Shown: positions 7,936 to 12,898 of the stretch, piece by piece
How positions within the stretch are numbered: position 1 is the stretch's first letter
Layout: each line of letters begins with the position of its first letter
Source: JANXQG01 sp037147235
Lineage (GTDB): Bacteria; Planctomycetota; Planctomycetia; Pirellulales; Thermoguttaceae
DNA length: 12,898 nucleotides
Direction of reading: 5' to 3'
Assembly: GCA_037147235.1 (NCBI GenBank)
Contig: JBAWVO010000182.1
Coordinates: 1 to 12,898, forward strand
The notes under the pieces: generated by a model
The model's input: only the letters and a program-made list of their open reading frames with translations
The model's database searches: none
Told to the model about the DNA's origin: nothing
Made by a program: the position numbers and the translations under genes

Positions 7936-7944
7936 TGCTACTTT
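7920..7944 (+). repeat. second copy of the 25-bp palindromic repeat
   Basis: The sequence is identical over 25 bases to 6550-6574, and the four bases upstream match at three positions. This copy is intergenic and lies within the 7863-7974 element. Confidence 0.8.
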
Positions 7945-7973
7945 TCTTGCGACACTTATTGATGCGCCGATCC

Positions 7974-9203
7974 TTAGCTCCGCGGGTTCGCGCGGACCAA
8001 TTCCTCGGCGTCCGCTCGCGGGGCATCCTGCTGCTGATCCCAGTAGGGCGATAAGCGGCGAAGATTAGCAACCATCTTGGGAAAGACATTCAGGATGTGA
8101 TCGATATCGTCGTCGGTGTTGTAGCGGCTCAAGCTGAATCGGATCGAGCCATGCACTGCGGTGAAAGGCACCTTCATCGCGCGCAATACATGCGAAGGCT
8201 CCAGCGATCCTGATGTGCAAGCCGACCCGCTGGAGGCACAAATGCCCGCATCGCTTAACTGGTAGAGCATCCCCTCGCCTTCAACGAAGTGGCAGGAGAC
8301 GTTCAGCGTGTTCGGCAATCTCGGGCTGCCGCGGCCATTGACCTGCACGCAGGGGATCGTGGCTTCGATCGATTGCTCCAGCCGGTCGCGCAATCCGCGG
8401 ACGCGGTTTTTTTCGTCCTCAAAGTACTCTTGGGCCAGCTCCAACGCACGGGCTAGGCCAACAATGTACGGCATGTTTTCCGTCCCCGCTCGACGCCCGG
8501 CCTCTTGGTGCCCGCCGATGATGAGCGGCCGGCAAGGTGTGCCGGGTTTGATGTAGAGCACGCCGATACCCTTGGGGGCGTGCAGCTTATGCCCCGAGAA
8601 GGAAAGTAAGTCAACCTGCCGATATTCCTGCCCGAGATCCATTCGCATCTTGCCGACGGACTGCGTGGCGTCACAATGAAAGACGATGGCGGGATCGGTT
8701 TCCTTCGTCAGCCGGGCGAGCAGCTCGATGGGAAAAACGACGCCCGTTTCGTTGTTGGCATGCATGATGCTCACCAGCAGCGTCTCGGGGCTCAGGGCAC
8801 GGACAAACTGGCGGAGATCGAGATTGCCGTCGCCGTCGACATTCAAGTAGGTGATATGGTAGCCGTCTCGCTCGAGATCCTTGCATACCTCCAACACGGC
8901 CGGGTGCTCGACCGACGTAGTAATAACGTGTCGCCGCTGCGGATTTGCCTTGGCCACGCCGAGGATCGCCGTATTATTGCTCTCGGAAGCACAACCGGTG
9001 AAGAGGATCGGCTTGGCGTCGGCAAGCCCGAAGTGCCCCGCGACCGCCTGCCGTGCCCGATCGAGGGCCTCGTGGACTCGCTGGGCCGGCTCGTACATCG
9101 AACTTGGGTTGAAGTAGCTCTCGGCGAAGAAGGGGCTCATCGCCTCCACGACTTCCGGGGCAATGGCGGTGGTGGCGTTGTTGTCAACGTAAACGATTTT
9201 CAT
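7974..9203 (-). CDS. nifS: cysteine desulfurase, NifS/IscS group I
   Basis: The 409-residue enzyme takes sulfur from L-cysteine, giving alanine and a protein persulfide used to build Fe-S clusters. It shows the class V aminotransferase pattern: YVDNNATT at the N terminus, His100 in SVEHPAV over the PLP ring, Asp178 and Gln181 (CDATQS) at the cofactor, Lys206 in SFSGHKLHAPKG as the PLP Schiff-base lysine, and Cys329 in SSGSACTSGSLEPSHVL as the persulfide cysteine in the long loop typical of group I enzymes. Length fits the family. It follows nifU by 12 bases, so the two are almost certainly co-transcribed. A weak AAGAG precedes the ATG. The C terminus ends DAEELVRANPRS, a short extension. NifS rather than IscS is chosen because its partner is a full three-domain NifU. 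Confidence 0.95.
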   Translation of the reverse strand: MKIVYVDNNATTAIAPEVVEAMSPFFAESYFNPSSMYEPAQRVHEALDRARQAVAGHFGLADAKPILFTGCASESNNTAILGVAKANPQRRHVITTSVEHPAVLEVCKDLERDGYHITYLNVDGDGNLDLRQFVRALSPETLLVSIMHANNETGVVFPIELLARLTKETDPAIVFHCDATQSVGKMRMDLGQEYRQVDLLSFSGHKLHAPKGIGVLYIKPGTPCRPLIIGGHQEAGRRAGTENMPYIVGLARALELAQEYFEDEKNRVRGLRDRLEQSIEATIPCVQVNGRGSPRLPNTLNVSCHFVEGEGMLYQLSDAGICASSGSACTSGSLEPSHVLRAMKVPFTAVHGSIRFSLSRYNTDDDIDHILNVFPKMVANLRRLSPYWDQQQDAPRADAEELVRANPRS

Positions 9204-9215
9204 GGGTGACTCTTT

Positions 9216-10196
9216 TCAAACATCAATCACTCGTACCCGCTCGTCGACCATCTCTTTCAGTGTCCGCTCGACGAGCATCCGTAGCGTCTGGCCCGCACCA
9301 CTGCATCCGATGCAGCGGCCGATAAGACGGCAGTAGACAAGCATGTCTTTGATGTCGACGATTTCTAGGTCGCCGCCGTCGCGTTTGAGCATCGGCCTCA
9401 CGTAGTCATCGATCACTTTGTCGATCTTCTTGGCGAATTGGTACGGCGAGAGCGTAGCCCCGTCCGGCTTGGCTGCTTGCCGGGCCTGTACAGGCTCAGT
9501 ATCGGGCAACTTGATCTGCGTGAGGATCTTCAGCTCCAGTTTGTCGCCACCCCAAGTTTCATTCAGTAGGTCTTGTAGACCTCCGGGGATATGATGGCAG
9601 GCCATGCACGCCCCGCCAGCCTTGATGGCGTTGGTGATCTCCGGGATGGTGCGGAGGTTGAGTTCCTTGATCTTACGGCGGAGGTACGGTTCGCTGAGCG
9701 TGAAGCAATTGCAGACGATGCGGCCTTCGTCGCCCTCTTCGGTATGCAGATCGATGCCCAACTGCTGCAAATCGACCCCTCGCTTCTGGGCCCAATTGAA
9801 AACGGCCGCCTCGAGCGCCTCGGCCCCCATCACCGAGCAATGGATCTTTTGCTGCGGTAGCCCGCCGAGAAAGTCGACGATGGCCTGGTTGCTGATCTTC
9901 AGGGCCTGGATCGGCGTAAATGAACCCTGCTCGATCAGCGTACAGAGGGCCTCGGACGCCGCGATCGCCGAGGTACAGCCGAATGTCAGGTAGCGGGCGT
10001 CGGTGATGACGTCCTCGGCCGGATTTGTCGGATGGCGACGGACGCGGAATGTGAAACGCATTGCGTCGCCGCAGGCGAGTGAGCCGTGTTCGCCCAGGCC
10101 GTCCGGATCGTCGATCTCGCCCAGATGCGTACCAGGCTTGCCATGAACCGCGTCCATGAAAAGCTGTTTCGTTTTTTCGCTATATTCCCATGCCAC
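9216..10196 (-). CDS. nifU: Fe-S cluster scaffold NifU, full three-domain form
   Basis: The 326-residue protein assembles Fe-S clusters with sulfur from NifS and passes them to apoproteins. Three domains are visible. The IscU-like scaffold (about 1-140) has Cys42 and Asp44 in LACGDAM, Cys74 in FGCTSAIA and Cys120 in KIHCSVMG. The central BFD-like [2Fe-2S] domain has Cys162 and Cys164 (VCNC), and Cys197 and Cys200 (CMACH). The C-terminal Nfu domain (about 250-326) has the CxxC of GRCIGCSGA at Cys295 and Cys298. All expected ligands are present. A Gln/Pro/Ala linker (about 230-250) joins the last two domains. It leads the nifU-nifS operon. With no nifH, nifD, nifK or nifB nearby, it probably serves general Fe-S assembly, as in some epsilonproteobacteria. 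GGGAG lies about 14 bases before the ATG. Confidence 0.95.
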   Translation of the reverse strand: MAWEYSEKTKQLFMDAVHGKPGTHLGEIDDPDGLGEHGSLACGDAMRFTFRVRRHPTNPAEDVITDARYLTFGCTSAIAASEALCTLIEQGSFTPIQALKISNQAIVDFLGGLPQQKIHCSVMGAEALEAAVFNWAQKRGVDLQQLGIDLHTEEGDEGRIVCNCFTLSEPYLRRKIKELNLRTIPEITNAIKAGGACMACHHIPGGLQDLLNETWGGDKLELKILTQIKLPDTEPVQARQAAKPDGATLSPYQFAKKIDKVIDDYVRPMLKRDGGDLEIVDIKDMLVYCRLIGRCIGCSGAGQTLRMLVERTLKEMVDERVRVIDV

Positions 10197-10229
10197 TGCT
10201 GCTCTCCCGTATCACGCCTCGGTAACTTC

Positions 10230-10252
10230 AACGGAATAAATTTCGTTCTGCG
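10230..10252. repeat. palindromic repeat copy 1 (degenerate)
   Basis: AACGGAATAAATTTCGTT followed by CTGCG matches copy 3 (10358-10380) at 20 of 23 positions. It lies 34 bases upstream of the nifU start codon, in its leader or promoter. Confidence 0.7.
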
Positions 10253-10324
10253 AATGGCGATTGCATTCACCTTCCTATTCAGTTTATACGCCGCGAACGA
10301 AAAATACGAGGGCTTCCTTCGTAA

Positions 10325-10342
10325 AACGGAATTCATTCCGTT
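10325..10342. repeat. palindromic repeat copy 2 (inverted)
   Basis: AACGGAATTCATTCCGTT has an 8-bp self-complementary stem and is the exact reverse complement of copy 3. Together copies 2 and 3 could fold as two small hairpins or as one long hairpin across a T-rich spacer (10343-10357). Confidence 0.8.
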
Positions 10343-10357
10343 GTCTTTTTTCCGTCA

Positions 10358-10375
10358 AACGGAATGAATTCCGTT
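10358..10375. repeat. palindromic repeat copy 3
   Basis: AACGGAATGAATTCCGTT is followed by CTGCGTAGG. The plus-strand frame of the DUF4261 gene is open through this copy from an ATG at 10364, giving a spurious N-terminal MNSVLRRT; the true start is 10469. Confidence 0.8.
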
Positions 10376-10468
10376 CTGCGTAGGACTGCTATTCTTGACT
10401 GCCATTGTTTACAATTATTGCCAACAAGGACGCAATCTTGTCGCGAACTCTCCCTTCTTGAGGTTTCC

Positions 10469-11248
10469 ATGGCCGAAAAATTGTCTGAAAAAAGCCGGAT
10501 GCTACTCAGCATGGTGGCACTCGATACTCCATCGCTGCCGCGGCAGCGGGAAATGTTTGAAACTTTGGCTTCTTTGTCCGGTGTGGCCGTCAATCCGAAG
10601 ACGGTCGAGGCCAAGGAAAGCAGCTTGGTGTTCTTTCTCGGCGGAAACAGGGCCGCAGTGGCTCTTATACCTGCTCCGATTCCGTGGTCGAATCTGGAAG
10701 GTCCCTGTGGAATTGCCTGGTGGTGGCCGGAGGCTGGTGCTAGAGTGCGGGGAAACAACAGTCATATCGTCGTGGCACTCGGGGGCGAAAACGGCGATGC
10801 GGTGCAGCGATCGATTGCGTTGACCCATCTCACGGCGGCCGTCGCCGCCCACGTCGATGCCGCAGGAATCTTTTGGAGCGGCTCGCTCGTTCACAATCCG
10901 CAGGTTTTCCTGGAAGAAGCCCGCAGTGCCTCGCAGGAAAATGTGCCCCTGCACCTTTGGATCGATTTCCGCATCGAACAGAACGACGATGGCACGCTGC
11001 GTCTGTTCACGACCGGAATGATGGCATTGGACAAGATGGAGATCGAGATTCCCAACAGCCGGCACGAACCCAAGAAACTCTTCGATTTTGCTTACTCGAT
11101 TGCCAGTTACCTGCTTTCTCGCGGCGCGGAAATACGCGACGGCCACACGGTCGGGGTCGGCTGCTGCGAGAGCGAAAAAGTTATGGCCGTACACGCCCCC
11201 TCAATGTTGGACAGCCAGATGACGGTACTGCGGCTGGAGTTTCCGTAG
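10469..11248 (+). CDS. DUF4261-domain protein
   Basis: The product is 259 residues from the ATG at 10469, which has GAGG 5 bases upstream. The frame is open from an ATG at 10364 in a repeat, but that part has repeat-derived sequence and no Shine-Dalgarno, so it is excluded. The C-terminal half matches my recollection of DUF4261: AAGIFWSGSLVHNP (131-144), PLHLWIDFRI (160-169), TTGMMALDKMEIEI (181-194), and a helix followed by YLLSRGAEIRDGHTVG (214-229). There is no signal peptide or membrane segment, so it is likely cytoplasmic. Function is unknown for the family. It is divergent from nifU, sharing the repeat-rich spacer. Its stop codon TAG (11246-11248) lies within the GTAGGGTG terminus of the following palindromic element, so the last residues (LRLEFP) may have been altered by that insertion. 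Confidence 0.8.
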   Translation: MAEKLSEKSRMLLSMVALDTPSLPRQREMFETLASLSGVAVNPKTVEAKESSLVFFLGGNRAAVALIPAPIPWSNLEGPCGIAWWWPEAGARVRGNNSHIVVALGGENGDAVQRSIALTHLTAAVAAHVDAAGIFWSGSLVHNPQVFLEEARSASQENVPLHLWIDFRIEQNDDGTLRLFTTGMMALDKMEIEIPNSRHEPKKLFDFAYSIASYLLSRGAEIRDGHTVGVGCCESEKVMAVHAPSMLDSQMTVLRLEFP

Positions 11249-11382
11249 GGTGCGTGGAGCGAACCAACGCACGGGAAATGGTGCGTTGCGCACGGACTCA
11301 ATACTTCGAGAACGTCTACCCTGGAATAGACCGGTTCGCGTAACGCACCATTTCGGGGGCCTCCGTGCTCCACGCACCCTAC
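11245..11382. mobile_element. 138-bp palindromic (MITE/REP-like) element
   Basis: GTAGGGTGCGTGGAGC (11245-11260) is an exact reverse complement of 11367-11382. An inner pair AAATGGTGCGTT (11276-11287) and 11342-11353 is also exact, and AACGCAC (11266-11272) can pair with 11281-11287. The nested arrangement and the GTAGGGTG terminus match the element at 4711-4794, so the two look like members of one family. There is no coding capacity. It fills the space between the converging DUF4261 and SurA-like genes and could end both transcripts. Confidence 0.75.
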
Positions 11383-11414
11383 GTCCTGAACTATAACTGG
11401 CTTTCCAGGCGAGT

Positions 11415-12898
11415 CTAGTCTTCTTCTTCGATCGGCCCGGGAGCAGAACGCTGGTCAGCCGACCTTATCCGCTTCAATTCGGTGTTGTCAAACCCGGCAT
11501 CTTTATGAACCTTTTCCAGCCAGGCCTGCGACACAGTACCCTGCTCCTCGCCAATCATTTGAATCAAACCAGCAGTTTTTTCGCTCATGCCGTGCGTGAA
11601 GAGCGCGAAGACCGACCAGTCGTCCGCATCGGAGGTGAAGTTCGACCAGAGTTCCTTAAAGGGCGTAAACTCGACGGCGCGGATCACATAGATCTCGGTC
11701 TTAGGTAGATTTGTGGCAACGTCCACCTGATTCATGGTCAGGTTGAACACCTTCTGCATGAAATCTGCGCCGACCTTTTCTAGGCCGAAAACTTCGTTCA
11801 CTTGGAGTTGTCCAGTTCCGTACATCTGAGTCAAAAAACTGAACGGTGGCGGGAGCAGGACCGTGAAATCCTTCTTGCCGGAAGCTAATTCCCTAAGCGA
11901 CTTGCCGGAGTTCTCCTTCTTCTCTGCTTCCGCCTTCAACTCTTCGGCGCGCTTGATCGCCAACTTACGGGCCTCGCCGAGCTTCCAAACGCGCAGGACC
12001 TCGGCCTGAATGCCTGGATCTTCCCATTTCGGAATGTGATCGGGCTGATCCTCGGTCTTCCAGAAAACAAAGTGGGTTCTCCCCACATTGGGGAACCTAT
12101 GCAGATAGTCGGAAACGTCGGACTTATAGAGTGCCTTCGCATCAAACATGAGCCGGGCGATCGACATCCGCTGCTGGCGGTTGACCGACTTACCCAAGTC
12201 GAGTTGTGCAAGGTCATACTGCGAAATCAGGCCGGTTCGGCCGGCAGTCATGTTGTACTCGTGGGCCAAGGCACCAAAATCCGGGGGAGTTGGCTTCTGG
12301 GCATCCTTTGCATTGACGTCGTAATTCGTCCATTTCTGCCGATAGTTTCCGAGTACGACCTGGATCTTGGCCAATTCATTCTGTAACTTCTCTTGGCCAA
12401 GTTCTTCGCGAATTTTATCGCGAAGCCTCTGTTCGGTCGTCTTGATTGGCTTCTTCTCATCAACCGACATCACGGTCGACGGAGTTGTGGGCCGAGGTGC
12501 TGGCTCCTTCTTTTCCTCTTTCGGAAAGGCTGCTTTTTCTCCCGGTTTATCATCGGCGAACGCAACAAGCCGGAATGGAGATCGCTGCACCTTAGTAGAA
12601 CTGCCCGATGGCTTCGTTGCGGGTGCCGCCTTGGCAGGCTCGGGACTATTGACGTTCCCTGGGTTTGGCTTGGTGTCCACCGGTGCCGTCTTCTCAGCTT
12701 CAGGCTTCTTCTCAGCGTCAGGCTTCTTCTCAGCTTCAGGCTTCTTCTCAGCGTCAGGCTTCTTCTCAGCGTCAGGCTTCTTCTCAGCGTCAGGCTTCTT
12801 CTCAGCTTCAGGCTTCTTCTCAGCGTCAGGCTTCTTCTCAGCGTCAGGCTTCTTCTCAGCGTCAGGCTTCTTCTCAGCTTCAGGCTTCTTCTCAGCGT
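11415..12898 (-). CDS. SurA/PpiD-like peptidyl-prolyl isomerase family protein (5' partial)
   Basis: The frame is open from the right edge to the stop TAG at 11415, showing about 493 C-terminal residues. First come hexapeptide repeats EKKP(E/D)A, then a Pro/Ala/Lys-rich linker to about 12450. A charged helix follows (TEQRLRDKIREELGQEKLQ, about 12437 on), then a middle domain (AHEYNMTAGRTGLIS). Next is a long helix (LRVWKLGEARKLAIKRAEEL, about 11990-11930), and a C-terminal part with FGLEKVGADFMQKVFNL...LPKTEIYVIRAVEF. This layout, including the helix and the KT-x-(I/Y)-Y-V-hydrophobic strand after a PPIase-like insert, recalls large planctomycete SurA-like proteins, which usually start with a membrane anchor; that part is outside the window. 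Likely role: periplasmic folding helper. No clear parvulin active-site residues were identified, so catalysis is uncertain. Ends DDWSVF...IEEED, acidic. Confidence 0.55.
   Translation of the reverse strand, partial: AEKKPEAEKKPDAEKKPDAEKKPDAEKKPEAEKKPDAEKKPDAEKKPDAEKKPEAEKKPDAEKKPEAEKTAPVDTKPNPGNVNSPEPAKAAPATKPSGSSTKVQRSPFRLVAFADDKPGEKAAFPKEEKKEPAPRPTTPSTVMSVDEKKPIKTTEQRLRDKIREELGQEKLQNELAKIQVVLGNYRQKWTNYDVNAKDAQKPTPPDFGALAHEYNMTAGRTGLISQYDLAQLDLGKSVNRQQRMSIARLMFDAKALYKSDVSDYLHRFPNVGRTHFVFWKTEDQPDHIPKWEDPGIQAEVLRVWKLGEARKLAIKRAEELKAEAEKKENSGKSLRELASGKKDFTVLLPPPFSFLTQMYGTGQLQVNEVFGLEKVGADFMQKVFNLTMNQVDVATNLPKTEIYVIRAVEFTPFKELWSNFTSDADDWSVFALFTHGMSEKTAGLIQMIGEEQGTVSQAWLEKVHKDAGFDNTELKRIRSADQRSAPGPIEEED
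12691..12898 (-). repeat. 18-bp tandem repeat encoding EKKP(E/D)A
   Basis: Eleven full units of 18 bases starting at 12691, plus a partial twelfth, run to the window edge. Units differ only at one base, giving Glu or Asp codons. In plus-strand order the variable base is T,G,T,G,G,G,T,G,G,G,T,G, so from 12727 a four-unit pattern of 72 bases (T,G,G,G) repeats. The array is in frame with the SurA-like gene and continues past the edge. Confidence 0.93.

Larger units (their letters stand above)
7863..7974. repeat. 112-bp inverted-repeat element between dksA-like gene and nifS
   Basis: The arms at 7863-7886 and 7951-7974 match at 22 of 24 positions, each beginning AGGATCGGCGCAT when read inward. 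They enclose 64 bases holding the palindromic repeat found also at 6550. The right arm overlaps the last base of the nifS stop codon (TAA, 7974-7976). No transposase is present. It may be a non-autonomous mobile element, a bidirectional terminator, or both. Confidence 0.7.

Noticed and set aside
8676..9209. 177-codon plus-strand ORF
   Set aside because: It is antisense to nifS, whose catalytic residues are all present.
10395..10415. promoter with TTGACT and TACAAT
   Set aside because: The two hexamers are only 9 bases apart, too close for a standard sigma-70 promoter, and no better -35 was found for TACAAT.
10364..10468. N-terminal extension of the DUF4261 gene
   Set aside because: It begins inside a palindromic repeat and lacks a ribosome binding site, while the ATG at 10469 has GAGG at good spacing.
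12691..12898. CRISPR array
   Set aside because: The units are contiguous with no spacers and are in frame with a protein-coding gene.

Overview
The window looks like chromosomal DNA of a planctomycete, probably Pirellulales-like. Two neighbouring proteins carry the N-terminal LEPR-XLL-type motif (LENRRLLT and LETRRLLS) typical of very large planctomycete surface proteins. There is also an MG2/alpha-2-macroglobulin-like membrane protein, a C4 zinc-finger DksA/TraR protein, a stand-alone NifU-NifS pair, and several families of short palindromic repeats between genes. The phylum assignment is an inference from these protein families; there is no rRNA gene to confirm it.

Layout. Positions 1-1466 (minus) hold the N-terminal 488 residues of a surface protein with three SdrD/Cna-B-like repeats and the start of an Ig-like domain; it runs off the left edge. 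After a spacer with a strong hairpin comes a second LEPR-XLL protein at 1776-4016 (minus), built of degenerate Gly/Asn/Asp-rich repeats. Positions 4017-4880 are almost gene-free. They hold a possible 40-residue ORF with a strong ribosome binding site, five copies of a 16-bp tandem repeat, and a 158-bp nested palindromic element bounded by TTAA. Position 4881-7322 (plus) encodes an MG2-type protein anchored in the membrane, followed by a DksA/TraR-like regulator at 7422-7841 (plus).

The nifS stop (7974-9203, minus) converges on the dksA-like gene across a 112-bp inverted repeat. nifU (9216-10196, minus) lies just upstream of nifS with a 12-bp gap, so the two form a nifU-nifS operon. Its likely role is general Fe-S cluster assembly, because no other nif gene is visible. 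Three copies of an 18-bp palindrome sit between nifU and a divergent DUF4261 gene (10469-11248, plus). The DUF4261 stop codon lies inside the terminal repeat of a 138-bp palindromic element (11245-11382). The right end (11415 to beyond 12898, minus) is the C-terminal part of a probable SurA/PpiD-like peptidyl-prolyl isomerase family protein, preceded by an 18-bp tandem array encoding Glu-Lys-Lys-Pro-Glu/Asp-Ala repeats.

No CRISPR array, tRNA, rRNA, transposase or defence locus was seen. The least ordinary content is the density of small palindromic elements, three of which touch or supply gene ends or enter a coding region. I found no convincing new multi-gene system.
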